Origin: Sabulitectum sp036743055
Lineage (GTDB): Bacteria; Fermentibacterota; Fermentibacteria; Fermentibacterales; JCC-6
Length of the DNA stretch: 58,613 nucleotides
Reading direction: 5' to 3'
NCBI GenBank assembly: GCA_036743055.1
Contig: DAINQE010000010.1
Coordinates: 1 to 58,613, forward strand
Positions 50,808-58,613 of this stretch are shown here, piece by piece. Made by a program: the position numbers and the translations under genes. The stretch's first letter is position 1, and each line of letters starts with the position of its first letter. The notes beneath the pieces were generated by a model. That model saw only the letters and a list, made by a program, of their open reading frames with translations. It was not told where the DNA came from and ran no database searches.

Positions 50808-51163
50808 CTGAGTACCACCGGTTCCAGGTTCTCGTCGTTGGCGGTGACCACCACCGGCTCGGGGGGGGCCTCATCGGCTGTGTCCATCCAGGCGAACTGA
50901 AGGATTATCACCCTGTCGCCCGGGGCGCACAGACGCGCGGCGGCGCCGTTTATGCAGATGGTTCCGCTGCCTCGCTGGCCCTCCAGCACATAGGTCTCGA
51001 ACCTGCTTCCGCTGTTGATGTCCGCCACCAGGACCTTTTCGTGGGGCAGGATACCTGCGATGTCCATGAGGTCCCTGTCTATGGTAATGGAACCCATGTA
51101 GTCGAGCTCGGCCTGGGTAACCACCATTCTGTGCAGTTTCGATTTGAGAAAACACCTAAGCAA
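50804..51163 (-). CDS. panD: aspartate 1-decarboxylase proenzyme
   Basis: 119 residues. Self-cleavage site YMGSITIDRDL (Gly24-Ser25) generates the pyruvoyl cofactor; KLHRMVVTQAEL, VADINSGSRFETYVLEG, ICINGAAARL and GDRVIILQFA complete the family pattern. Produces beta-alanine for pantothenate, next to panC. Stop overlaps glmU start. Confidence 0.96.
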   Translation of the reverse strand: MLRCFLKSKLHRMVVTQAELDYMGSITIDRDLMDIAGILPHEKVLVADINSGSRFETYVLEGQRGSGTICINGAAARLCAPGDRVIILQFAWMDTADEAPPEPVVVTANDENLEPVVLS

Positions 51164-51164
51164 A

Positions 51165-52016
51165 TCAAGCCTCCGGTTCGATGATTATGTTGTCTATCAG
51201 CCTTGTAGCCCCGGCGTATACAGCCACTGCCATAAGGGCTTTATCCGTAACCTTTTCTAGGGGGGCCATGGTCAGGTGATCCACCACCTCAACGTACTGG
51301 ACCTTCAGCAGGTTCATGGGCTCCACCTCACTAAGGAATCCGGCCTTCAGAACGGCGGGATCCATTTCTCCATTCAAACGAAGCATCCGGACCTTATTCA
51401 GGCCCCGGGATATGGCCGGTGCCTGGCGCCTTTCCTCAGGGGACAGATATGCATTGCGGCTGCTCATGGCAAGGCCGTCGTGCTCCCGGACGATGGGTGC
51501 GGCAATTATCTCCGGTTCCAGTCTCAGATCCCTCACCATCCTCCTTATCACCGCCAGCTGCTGGGCGTCCTTCATGCCGAACACGGCTGCGTGGGGTCGG
51601 ACAATGCCGAAAAGGACCGCGCATACCGTGGCCACCCCCTGGAAATGCCCCGGCCTGTACTCCCCGCACAGCCCGGATGAAACCCCGGACACGGATACCG
51701 TTGTGGAGAAGCCCTCCGGGTAGATGACATCGTTGTCCGGTGCGAATACCGCGGACACTCCCCGCTCCTCGAGCAGCCTGCAGTCCCCCTGCAGGTCCCT
51801 GGGGTACTTGCTGAGGTCTTCGTTCTTCCCGAACTGAGTCGGGTTCACGAAGATGCTCACCACCACCCTGTCGCAGGTCTCCCTGGCGGCGTCCACCAGG
51901 CTCAGATGGCCGGCGTGCAGCGCTCCCATGGTGGGAACGAACCCCACCCGAAGACCTCTGTCCCTCCAGACCAGGGATAACCTGGTCATCTCCCCTTCGG
52001 TGCGGACCACCCTCAT
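51165..52016 (-). CDS. panC: pantothenate synthetase
   Basis: 283 residues. Joins pantoate and beta-alanine with ATP. GFVPTMGALHAGHLSLV (HIGH-like HAGH), VVSIFVNPTQFGKNEDLSKY, VFGMKDAQQLAVIRRMV (KD loop) and REHDGLAMSSRNAYLSPEER are characteristic. panB and panE are elsewhere. One nt from panD, 4-bp overlap with the kinase gene. Confidence 0.97.
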   Translation of the reverse strand: MRVVRTEGEMTRLSLVWRDRGLRVGFVPTMGALHAGHLSLVDAARETCDRVVVSIFVNPTQFGKNEDLSKYPRDLQGDCRLLEERGVSAVFAPDNDVIYPEGFSTTVSVSGVSSGLCGEYRPGHFQGVATVCAVLFGIVRPHAAVFGMKDAQQLAVIRRMVRDLRLEPEIIAAPIVREHDGLAMSSRNAYLSPEERRQAPAISRGLNKVRMLRLNGEMDPAVLKAGFLSEVEPMNLLKVQYVEVVDHLTMAPLEKVTDKALMAVAVYAGATRLIDNIIIEPEA

Positions 52017-52669
52017 ATGCTAAGCCCTCCCGCAGACGAGGGGTTGTACCCCGAAAGCCCGCCCGGGTGGGAGAGAACCGCGTCAAGCAGACCGTCGAAG
52101 GCCTTATCGTCACCGCGGAAATCCACTCCGTCGGTGTTCACCACAAGTACCGGGAACCTGAAATCCCTGAGGAACCAGCGGTTATAGGAATCCACCAGTT
52201 CCTCCAGCCATTTCCTGTCCATGTCCTTCTCGAATTCCCTGCCGTACCTGTTTATCCTGTCGAGCAGTACCCCAGTTGAAGCCTGGAGGTATATCACCAG
52301 GTCGGGAGAAGGGGCGGCCGGGGCAACGAGCTGATCGCTCAGCTTCTCGTAAAGGTCAAGTTCATGGCCCTTGAGGGTAATCCTGGCGAAGATCATCCCC
52401 TTGCCGGGAAGGAAGTCCGATATCAGGTATCTGCTGAAGAGGTCGGGCTGTATCAGGCTTGTCTGCCTGAAGTACCTGGCCAGAAGGAATGAGACCTGGG
52501 CCTGAAAACCGTACTTCGCCCTGTCCCTGTAGAACAGAGGGAGGAACGGGTTCTCGGAGGTTTCCTCCAGTATCGCCCTTCCCTCGAGCCTTGCGGCCAG
52601 CCTTCCGGCCAGGAAGGTCTTTCCAACTCCAACCGGACCTTCCACCACCAGATACCTGCAGTTCTTCAA
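52013..52669 (-). CDS. deoxynucleoside kinase
   Basis: 218 residues. P-loop LVVEGPVGVGKTFLAGRLA, EETSENPFLPLFY, SDFLPGKGMIFARITL (DRS-like region) and LIYLQAS...RINRYGREFE (lid arginines) match the dGK/dCK-type family (PF01712). Phosphorylates salvaged deoxynucleosides; specificity not readable. Located between pantothenate and folate genes, where similar kinases often occur. Confidence 0.93.
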   Translation of the reverse strand: MKNCRYLVVEGPVGVGKTFLAGRLAARLEGRAILEETSENPFLPLFYRDRAKYGFQAQVSFLLARYFRQTSLIQPDLFSRYLISDFLPGKGMIFARITLKGHELDLYEKLSDQLVAPAAPSPDLVIYLQASTGVLLDRINRYGREFEKDMDRKWLEELVDSYNRWFLRDFRFPVLVVNTDGVDFRGDDKAFDGLLDAVLSHPGGLSGYNPSSAGGLSI

Positions 52670-52687
52670 ACCCGTGAGGCCCCCCTG

Positions 52688-53188
52688 TCAATCCTGCTCC
52701 AAAGTGCCCCTGAATATAATGAAGGAGCTGTCATCAAGGGTTTTAAGCAGCTCAGCGGGGGATATTCCAAGCCCGGGCACTGGACCGTTCCATACCTCTG
52801 AGAGGGGCACCAGAACGAAGCGCCTCTTCTCAAGCAGCGGATGGGGCAGGATAAGCTCCTCAGAGGAGACGCCGCCCTCGAGAAAAAGTACGTCGACGTC
52901 CAGCGTTCGGGGTTTCCCGTTCTTCACGGTGACCGACCCCGCCGAGAGCTCCATCTCCCTGCAGAGCTCCAGGAGGGAACGGTCGGAACCGCTCCATAAC
53001 CCTGAAACCGCGGTATTGAGGAAGTTACCCCCGCCTGCGTCTCCCCATGGGGGAGTTTCGTACACCGGGGCGAAACGGAGCGAACCGGCCCTTGGCTCTT
53101 CTCCCAGCCGCCTGGCGCAGGCCCTGAACGCATCCTTCACATTCCCCAGGTTGCCCCCCAGACCCAGGGCGAAGCTTCTAGCCTTCAA
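52688..53188 (-). CDS. folK: 6-hydroxymethyl-dihydropterin pyrophosphokinase
   Basis: 166 residues. LGLGGNLGNVKDAFRACARR, VYETPPWGDAGGGNFLNTAV, GKPRTLDVDVLFLEG and LILPHPLLEKRRFVLVPLSEV are the HPPK pattern. Transfers pyrophosphate from ATP to the pterin in folate synthesis. Overlaps folB by 11 bp. Confidence 0.95.
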   Translation of the reverse strand: MKARSFALGLGGNLGNVKDAFRACARRLGEEPRAGSLRFAPVYETPPWGDAGGGNFLNTAVSGLWSGSDRSLLELCREMELSAGSVTVKNGKPRTLDVDVLFLEGGVSSEELILPHPLLEKRRFVLVPLSEVWNGPVPGLGISPAELLKTLDDSSFIIFRGTLEQD

Positions 53189-53531
53189 CTGTTACTGAAG
53201 CGCTTTCAACCTGGGGGTTCACAGGCGGGAAGGGCTTGTGGACCGTGACCGTCCAATGCCCGGAAAAGCTCCCGGTGAGTATTTCCAGTATGTCCGCGGC
53301 AAGATGCTCGATGTAGAGGTACTCACCATCAACTCCCCCGGCGACAGCTTCGCAGACACGGGAATAGTCCACCGCTGGAACACCCTCCCTGAAAAGCTCT
53401 CCGCTCCTGGAAATGTCCACGGGCACATCCCTCTCCTCCACCCTCTCGAAGGAGTGAACACCAAGTCTTAGCCTGAGCATCAGCCGGGACAGGGCCAGTG
53501 TGCCCGTCAGTCGCCGGTTTTCTTCAGCCAC
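53178..53531 (-). CDS. folB: dihydroneopterin aldolase
   Basis: 117 residues. LRLGVHSFERVEERDVPVDI (substrate Glu), VDYSRVCEAV (Tyr), EYLYIEHLAADILE and VTVHKPFPPV (catalytic Lys) match FolB. Gives the hydroxymethyl-pterin used by folK next to it. A GTG start at 53531 overlaps dapL by 25 bp; it is kept because the first strand of the fold starts before the internal ATG at 53480. Confidence 0.9.
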   Translation of the reverse strand: MAEENRRLTGTLALSRLMLRLRLGVHSFERVEERDVPVDISRSGELFREGVPAVDYSRVCEAVAGGVDGEYLYIEHLAADILEILTGSFSGHWTVTVHKPFPPVNPQVESASVTVEG

Positions 53532-54715
53532 TTGAGAAGCCTGCCCTTCCTGAGTTCAAGCTGTTCAAGCCTGCCCACCGCCTGGTGTATCCTGGGCGCC
53601 GGGATGGTAAGGGCGAAGCGGACATATCCCTCGCCCCAGGTGCCGAAGCCGCTGCCGGGGGTTATCACAATACCGGCCTGGTTAATCAGCTTTCTGGCGA
53701 ACACCATGGAGTCAGCGCCCCTGGGCAGCCTTACCCATATGTAGAAGGTTCCCGGGGAGTCGAACACGTCCCATCCCAGGCCCCTGAGGCCGGCAAGGAG
53801 AATCTCTCTCCTCTCCCGGTACATATCGAGCCTCTCGGCGAAGCTTCCCGGTTCCATTGAAAGGGCGGCCTCCCCGGCCTTCTGAATGGCGGTGAAGGCG
53901 CCGGAGTCCATGTTCTCCTTGGCGCCCCTGAAAATGGAAACCAGTTCCTTGCCACCTGCAACGAATCCCAGCCTCCATCCGGTCATGTTGAATGTTTTCG
54001 AGAGGCTGTGGAACTCCAGCACCACGTCCTCCGCCCCGGGCACCTGGAGGAAGCTCAGGGGCTTCTGCCCGTCGAACCTGATGTGGCTGTATGAGTTGTC
54101 GCTTACCAGGAGGATGTTGTTCTCCCTGGCGAAGCTGACCATTCTCTCCATATCCTCCATGGTGGCAACGGCTCCGGTGGGGTTGTTGGGGTAGTTCAGG
54201 AACATCACCTTGGCCTCGCGGAGAACACCGGGGGGAATGCGCCCGAAGTCGGGCAGGAAGCCGTTCTCCATCAGCAGGGGCATGTCAACGGGAATTGCGT
54301 CTGCGAGGATGGCGGAAGCCCTGTAAACCGGGTAGCCCGGGTTGGGCACCAGCACCAGGTCCCCCCTGTTGCAGAACACCATGGGCACGTGTGCTATGCC
54401 CTCCTTCGACCCTATCACCGCGGAGGTTTCGCACTCAACACCGAACTGACCCTTCATCCACCCGGCGCACGCCTCCCTGAAGAAGTCGCTGCCGGCTCCG
54501 TCGGGATATCTGTGGAACGCCGGTATCGCAAGGGCTTCCTGGCCGGCCCGTACTATCTCCGAAGGGGTGGGTGTATCCGGATCTCCGATCCCGAAATCTA
54601 TCAGGTCGAGGCCCTTCTTCGCCGCCGCCTTCTTCTGCCTGTCAAGTTCGGCAAAGAGGTATGGAGGAAGCTTGGAAAGCCTTTCTGAAGCGCTTAAAAG
54701 AGGCTTTTTCTGCAC
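53507..54715 (-). CDS. dapL: LL-diaminopimelate aminotransferase-type class I/II aminotransferase
   Basis: 402 residues, fold type I PLP enzyme. LIDFGIGDPDTPTPSEIVRA, GSKEGIAHVPMVFCNRGD, NPGYPVYRASA, FLNYPNNPTGAVA, SDNSYSHIRFDGQKPLSFL and the Schiff-base lysine in SLSKTFNMTGWRLGF strongly resemble DapL. Forms LL-DAP for lysine and peptidoglycan. A GTG start at 54715 follows AAAGGAGA. First gene of the 19-gene minus-strand run; divergent from the helicase. Confidence 0.9.
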   Translation of the reverse strand: MQKKPLLSASERLSKLPPYLFAELDRQKKAAAKKGLDLIDFGIGDPDTPTPSEIVRAGQEALAIPAFHRYPDGAGSDFFREACAGWMKGQFGVECETSAVIGSKEGIAHVPMVFCNRGDLVLVPNPGYPVYRASAILADAIPVDMPLLMENGFLPDFGRIPPGVLREAKVMFLNYPNNPTGAVATMEDMERMVSFARENNILLVSDNSYSHIRFDGQKPLSFLQVPGAEDVVLEFHSLSKTFNMTGWRLGFVAGGKELVSIFRGAKENMDSGAFTAIQKAGEAALSMEPGSFAERLDMYRERREILLAGLRGLGWDVFDSPGTFYIWVRLPRGADSMVFARKLINQAGIVITPGSGFGTWGEGYVRFALTIPAPRIHQAVGRLEQLELRKGRLLKWLKKTGD

Positions 54716-54796
54716 GCGGTCTCCTTTCGTTCATGGTGCTGCAATATAGTACAAGGATGAGTTCCACGAAAAAAAGAAACCTCTGAGGAAAAGCCC

Positions 54797-57094
54797 TTGC
54801 TGATACCCTTCGACCCGGAGACCGGAACCGTAAGGTCATCCATCAAGGTGCTCATAGGCCTCTGCCGCCCTCCGGACACCCTCCGCACCGGCGAGGAGTC
54901 CATAGACATCAGGACCCGGCAGAAGGAGCACACCAGGAAGCAGAGGGAACTGGCGGAGGAGCGGAGCGGCGAAACGGAGACCCCCGCCCTACTCGCCATA
55001 ACCGAGAACGGCGTTTCCTTCATCATCACCGGCAGGGCCGATCTGGTGGACCCCGGCGGCTGGGTCACCGAGATAAAGACCGCCCAGCCTCTTCCGGAAA
55101 AGCCCCTGAGTCACCATATCCTCCAGGTGCACTTCTATTTTCTGGCCCTGGGCGGAACTGGGGAATCCCTTCTCTACACCGACCCGGACACAAAGGAATC
55201 GAGGGAGTTCCAGATCGACGGCGAACAGGGGCGGGAGATCTGGAACGAGTTCATCCAGGACGTTTCCAGGTTCGTAAGCGGGGAATGGGAAAGGCACAGG
55301 AAGCTCCAGGACGGTCTCGTGGATTTTACCTTCCCCTTCGAGGACAGGAGACCAGGCCAGGAGAGCATCATCACAGAGGTGTCCGCGGCTTGCGGGGAGC
55401 GGGGTGAGCTTCTTCTCCAGGCCCCCACCGGCACAGGGAAGACCGCGGCGGTCCTCACCGGGGCCATTCCCTCTTCAGTGGGGAACTGGAACATCCTCTT
55501 CTTCCTCACCTCCAAGAACACCCAGAAGAAGATCCTCATGGAGACCATGGACAGGATCATAAAGAGGGGCTTCCCCCTGAGGACCATCGTCATTTCCTCC
55601 AGGGAAAGCTCCTGTCCCGCCGCGATGGAGCGCTGCAACCCTGAGATATGCCCCTACGCCGAGGTCTTCGGCCCGGCCATCAGGGAAAGCGGAATAATCG
55701 ACGAACTCACCGCCGAAGTGCTGATCACCCCTGAACTCATAATGGAAAAGGGCGAAGCCGCAGGTGTCTGCCCCTTCGAGCTTTCCCTCTACCTCTCCCA
55801 GAGGTGCGACCTGGTGGCCTGCGACTACAACTACGTGTTCGACCCGGGCATAAGGCTGAAGAGGTTCTTCGAGGATGACGCCACCGCGGCAAGGTGCGAC
55901 CTTCTGATAGACGAGGCGGCGAACCTCCCTGAAAGGGTCAGGGGCGTATGGTCCCCTGAGATAAGGACCTCCTGGATGGAGACAGCCTGGCGCCACGCCA
56001 GGGGTAACAGAAGGATGCAGAACCTCCTGAGACCATGGAGAAAGCTGCTGCAGGCGTACGCCGAAACCCCCTGGCCCCACAGGGATGATCAGATCCTTCT
56101 GCCGGAGGAGGTGCAGCTGCCCGGAATAGACAGGAGAAGGTGGCAGAAGGTCATGGGCGCCGACAGGGACACTCCCATGGACGTATCCCTGCTCTGCCGG
56201 GCGATCTACGGTTTCTCAAGGGTATCGGAAAGGCTCGACGAGAGATTCCATCTCCTGGCGGTGAAGGAGGGCGACGACACCCTGATACAGTACTACTGCA
56301 CCGATCCTTCGGCCTTCATAGCCGAAGAGCACACCAGATGCTCGTCGGTTTCATGCTTCTCCGCAACACTGGAGCCCATGGAACACTTCGCAACTGAACT
56401 GGGCCTCTCGAAGGAGAGGAGGGAGACCGCCGTTGGCTGGCCCTTCCCCAGGGAGAACCTCAGGGTCTGGGTGGACGCGGGCATCAACACCAGATACCGC
56501 CACCGGGAGAAGCAGACCGAGCCCATAGCCAGAAGGCTCGCAGGCGCCATGGAGAAAACCCCGGGCACATGGATGGCCTTCTTCCCCTCATTCGCGTGGA
56601 TGGAGAGGGTAGCCCTGAGGGTCAGCGCCAGGGGCACCGGCTTCATCGCCCAGAAGCGCGAGATGACCACGGCGGAGAGGGAGGACTTCGTAAGCTCCAT
56701 CAACGCGGGAAGCAACCTGGTCCTTGCGGTGGCAGGGGGCCTCTTCGCCGAGGGGGTGGACCTCTCCATACCTGACCTCAGAGGCTGCTTCATAGTGGGC
56801 CCGTCCCTGCCCGGTGTTTCCCTGAAGCAGGAACTCCTGAAGAACAGGTACGAGGCAACCGGGAGGAACGGCTTCCTCCACGCCTTCGCCATACCCGGGA
56901 TAAACAGGGTGATCCAGGCCGCGGGCAGGCTCATAAGGAACCCTGCCCAGGAGGCAGACCTCGTCCTCCTGGGAGCAAGGTTCATAGAGAGCCCGTATGT
57001 GGAACACCTCCCTGAGCACTGGTTCCCCCTCAGGGTGATCAGGCACGGCAGGACCAGGCTGTATAGAAGAGCCTCAAGCACCACAGAGGCATGA
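54797..57094 (+). CDS. PD-(D/E)XK nuclease fused to XPD/Rad3-like Fe-S helicase
   Basis: 765 residues. The N-terminal 150 carry a Cas4/RecB-type nuclease core: an upstream His (EHTRKQRE), GRADLV (about 78), TEIKT (about 91) and ILQVHFYFLAL (about 109). The helicase has Walker A QAPTGTGKTAA (about 208), a Cys cluster suited to a 4Fe-4S domain (SSCPAAMERCNPEICPYAE, then GVCPFEL and DLVACDYNYV), Walker B LLIDEAANLPE (about 371, DEAA for DEAH) and motif VI VIQAAGRLIRNP (about 705). Likely a 5'-3' DNA helicase-nuclease for repair. The TTG start follows GAGG at 8 nt. Confidence 0.85.
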   Translation: MLIPFDPETGTVRSSIKVLIGLCRPPDTLRTGEESIDIRTRQKEHTRKQRELAEERSGETETPALLAITENGVSFIITGRADLVDPGGWVTEIKTAQPLPEKPLSHHILQVHFYFLALGGTGESLLYTDPDTKESREFQIDGEQGREIWNEFIQDVSRFVSGEWERHRKLQDGLVDFTFPFEDRRPGQESIITEVSAACGERGELLLQAPTGTGKTAAVLTGAIPSSVGNWNILFFLTSKNTQKKILMETMDRIIKRGFPLRTIVISSRESSCPAAMERCNPEICPYAEVFGPAIRESGIIDELTAEVLITPELIMEKGEAAGVCPFELSLYLSQRCDLVACDYNYVFDPGIRLKRFFEDDATAARCDLLIDEAANLPERVRGVWSPEIRTSWMETAWRHARGNRRMQNLLRPWRKLLQAYAETPWPHRDDQILLPEEVQLPGIDRRRWQKVMGADRDTPMDVSLLCRAIYGFSRVSERLDERFHLLAVKEGDDTLIQYYCTDPSAFIAEEHTRCSSVSCFSATLEPMEHFATELGLSKERRETAVGWPFPRENLRVWVDAGINTRYRHREKQTEPIARRLAGAMEKTPGTWMAFFPSFAWMERVALRVSARGTGFIAQKREMTTAEREDFVSSINAGSNLVLAVAGGLFAEGVDLSIPDLRGCFIVGPSLPGVSLKQELLKNRYEATGRNGFLHAFAIPGINRVIQAAGRLIRNPAQEADLVLLGARFIESPYVEHLPEHWFPLRVIRHGRTRLYRRASSTTEA

Positions 57095-57101
57095 ACATAG
57101 C

Positions 57102-57130
57102 TTGACACCAATCGCATGAACCTCCATTAT
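57102..57130 (+). promoter_or_regulatory. sigma-70-like promoter for the secreted protein gene
   Basis: TTGACA (57102-57107), a 17-bp spacer and CATTAT (57125-57130) sit 28 nt before the ATG at 57158. The -35 is perfect; the -10 matches at four of six positions. Confidence 0.6.
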
Positions 57131-57157
57131 ATCAATAAAGAGAACAAAGGAGGAATC

Positions 57158-58171
57158 ATGACACTCAATAAAATCATCATCATGCTTGCTGCAGCGGTGC
57201 CGGCGGCATACGGGATACCCGTTCAGGTCATGAATACCTGGGAGATAGACTGGGCCACCGACATACAGGACATCTCCATGAGCGAGAATGAGGGTCAGCT
57301 TCTGATAAGGAGCAACGGCGACGGGAAGATATACCTCGCCGACATCAACGACTGCAGTTATGAAGGAGAGATCGACCTCCCGGAGGGCATCGACGGCTTC
57401 GGCCTCGCCTTCGACGAGGAGAGGTTCTTCGTAGGCTCGGGCCAGGGTCTCATCTACCACTCCGACGGCTCCGACTCCTGGTCCTCATTCACCGGCCCCG
57501 CAGGCATGGCGGGAGCGGGAATGGACTTCAACCACCCCTGGCTCGTTGAATCGGACCTTTATCAGGCGCTGTGCACAAGCCCGCACATGTTCTACTGCAT
57601 CGACAAGGAAGATCATACCTGGGAGCCGTACGACCTTGTGGGACTCACCGGAGAGATCAGCGGCTTCACAGCACATGAAGTGGCTACTCTGGGAGGCTAC
57701 CCTCCCTTCGCTGTAATCGCCGCTACTAGGTTCACGCACCAGTTCTATTTCCTGGTGAACAACGGCCCCGACTACCAGATATACGACCAGGAGGAATGTC
57801 CGCTAACTGTGGAGGAATCCCTGGGACTGATCGCCAGCTTCATTAACGGCATGGTTTACTGGAGCTGGAAGGGCACCGACGGGAAGTACTACATAAGCCA
57901 GCTATGGATACCCATTTTCGGCGGCATCGAGGAAGAGACCCAGGGAACGGGGTCAGCAGCATTAAGCGTAGCCGCGAACCCGTCCAGGGGAAGCACCGTG
58001 ATACGGACTAACTATCAAACTGGAGAAAAACCGCAGGTCTTCGACCTTCAGGGAAGACGGATGGGAGGAGTCACCCGGGACACCGAAGACACATTCACCT
58101 TCCAGGGCTCTCCGGGTGTATATACCGTCCGCGCCGGTGATGAAACCGCAAGGTTCGTGATCACCAACTGA
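57158..58171 (+). CDS. secreted protein with C-terminal sorting-like domain, unknown function
   Basis: 337 residues from the ATG at 57158, with AAGGAGG at 57147-57153. Signal peptide LNKIIIMLAAAVPAAYG. The body (about 20-260) is an acidic, aromatic beta-propeller-like region (for example LLIRSNGDGKIYLADIND, GLAFDEERFFVGSGQGLIYH). The end SVAANPSRGSTVIRTNYQT, QVFDLQGRRMGG, GSPGVYTVRAGDE, RFVITN is a type-A (Por) sorting-like domain, suggesting export across the outer membrane. Confidence 0.78.
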   Translation: MTLNKIIIMLAAAVPAAYGIPVQVMNTWEIDWATDIQDISMSENEGQLLIRSNGDGKIYLADINDCSYEGEIDLPEGIDGFGLAFDEERFFVGSGQGLIYHSDGSDSWSSFTGPAGMAGAGMDFNHPWLVESDLYQALCTSPHMFYCIDKEDHTWEPYDLVGLTGEISGFTAHEVATLGGYPPFAVIAATRFTHQFYFLVNNGPDYQIYDQEECPLTVEESLGLIASFINGMVYWSWKGTDGKYYISQLWIPIFGGIEEETQGTGSAALSVAANPSRGSTVIRTNYQTGEKPQVFDLQGRRMGGVTRDTEDTFTFQGSPGVYTVRAGDETARFVITN

Positions 58172-58182
58172 TAAGGAAACAG

Positions 58183-58613
58183 CTATCGCAGAACCGTAGC
58201 CCGAAGCACCGATACAGAATTCCCCGCGTTGAAACGCAGCAGGTACACCCCCGGGGCAAGCTCCCCGGGAATGGCAACGGTGGAGCGGCCCGGGGGAAGC
58301 TCTCCCAGAGGAGCAGAGACCACAAGCCTGCCGTCCAGTGAAAAAACCTCCGCCCAGCCAGAAGCGGCGCTTTCCAGGGAAACCGTAAGCTCCAGCCCAT
58401 GAACAGCCGGGTTCCGCACAAGGTTCACACCCGAACAGCTCCCTGGCTCCACCCCGGCTGGGGGCACGCCCATGTACAGGAAGATCACACCGGTGTAGTC
58501 CGCAACCATCAGATCCGGGCACCCGTCGCCGTTCCAGTCGCACACCGAAGGGCGCACATAGGAGCAGATGTATATCTCCTCTCCGTCGGCACGAAGGTTC
58601 TCGACCGTATCGA
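58183..58613 (-). CDS. secreted FG-GAP/VCBS-repeat protein with sorting-like tail (N-terminus off the window)
   Basis: The 143 visible residues are the C-terminal end. VCDWNGDGCPDLMVADYTG is an FG-GAP/VCBS-type calcium-binding repeat (DxNxDGxxD). The remainder (LVRNPAVHGLELTVSLES, VFSLDGRLVVSAPLG, LAPGVYLLRFNAGN, RATVLR) is a sorting-like domain similar to that of the neighbour. The frame stays open to the right edge. Convergent with the secreted-protein gene, 11 nt apart. Confidence 0.8.
   Translation of the reverse strand, partial: DTVENLRADGEEIYICSYVRPSVCDWNGDGCPDLMVADYTGVIFLYMGVPPAGVEPGSCSGVNLVRNPAVHGLELTVSLESAASGWAEVFSLDGRLVVSAPLGELPPGRSTVAIPGELAPGVYLLRFNAGNSVSVLRATVLR

Noticed and set aside
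54797..57094. Nuclease-helicase as part of a defence island or CRISPR-Cas4 system
   Set aside because: No CRISPR repeats, cas genes, restriction genes or mobile elements are nearby; repair is the simpler reading.
1..58613. tRNA, rRNA, riboswitch, IS or prophage elements
   Set aside because: None could be supported; intergenic spaces are short and show no cloverleaf, transposase or integrase.

Overview
The window (58.6 kb, GC-rich) looks like a chromosomal scaffold from an uncultured Gram-negative bacterium of the FCB assemblage. Four things suggest this. There is a complete Kdo/Lpt lipopolysaccharide block. Four secreted proteins end in a type IX (Por) secretion-like C-terminal sorting tail, and a PorV/FadL-like outer-membrane protein and a gingipain-type C25 peptidase are also present. 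Several genes are more typical of archaea (GatD, adenosine-specific kinase, ApgM). A methylmalonyl-CoA decarboxylase-type carboxyltransferase and biotin carrier point to an anaerobic fermenter. A Candidatus Fermentibacteria-like lineage would fit, but this is inferred from gene content and not demonstrated. Genes are very tightly packed, with many ATGA overlaps. Four runs of exactly 100 N mark scaffold joins. Three of them (4365-4464, 6696-6795, 37188-37287) are flanked on both sides by the same 55 bases, so they are artificial and the two genes they appear to break are intact. Only 8616-8715 is a real gap.

Layout. 1-9.0 kb: M42 aminopeptidase, a small secreted clan-CD-like peptidase, a short AlaRS, then a predicted ceramide (sphingolipid) locus made of a GNAT-type ceramide synthase, serine palmitoyltransferase and a divergent ceramide reductase-like epimerase. 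A MaoC hydratase, a small Cys-rich membrane protein and a reductive-dehalogenase-like Fe-S protein follow. 8.7-13.7 kb: a PadR-led envelope operon ending in a class C beta-lactamase-like lipoprotein, then a secreted C25 peptidase. 13.7-26.4 kb (minus strand): the FetAB iron exporter, adenosine-specific kinase, GatD, sigma-54, LptB-LptA-LptC, KdsD-C-A-B, a PorV-like outer-membrane protein and a beta-CASP nuclease. 26.6-37.1 kb (plus strand): a secreted metallopeptidase, a four-gene membrane/lipoprotein cluster containing a DUF2723 glycosyltransferase-like protein, and the carboxyltransferase plus biotin carrier pair.

37.3-54.7 kb: a TPR lipoprotein and an L,D-transpeptidase, then a nearly gapless run of 19 minus-strand housekeeping genes. 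In transcription order these are dapL-folB-folK-dNK-panC-panD-glmU(short)-HIT-LytR_C-rsfS-argS-pfkB-purM-apgM-mnmA-nadA-C26-manA-manC. 54.8-58.6 kb: a nuclease-helicase (PD-(D/E)XK + XPD-like) fusion and two secreted proteins with sorting-like C termini.

How the genes work together: much of the window builds the envelope, with Kdo, LPS export, GDP-mannose, UDP-GlcNAc, a predicted sphingolipid, an L,D-transpeptidase, lipoproteins and surface proteases. The rest is vitamin and cofactor supply (pantothenate, folate, NAD) and translation. The most interesting items are the predicted sphingolipid locus, a GatD in a bacterium, the nuclease-helicase fusion, and short AlaRS and GlmU forms. No tRNA, rRNA, CRISPR array, IS element or prophage was seen.
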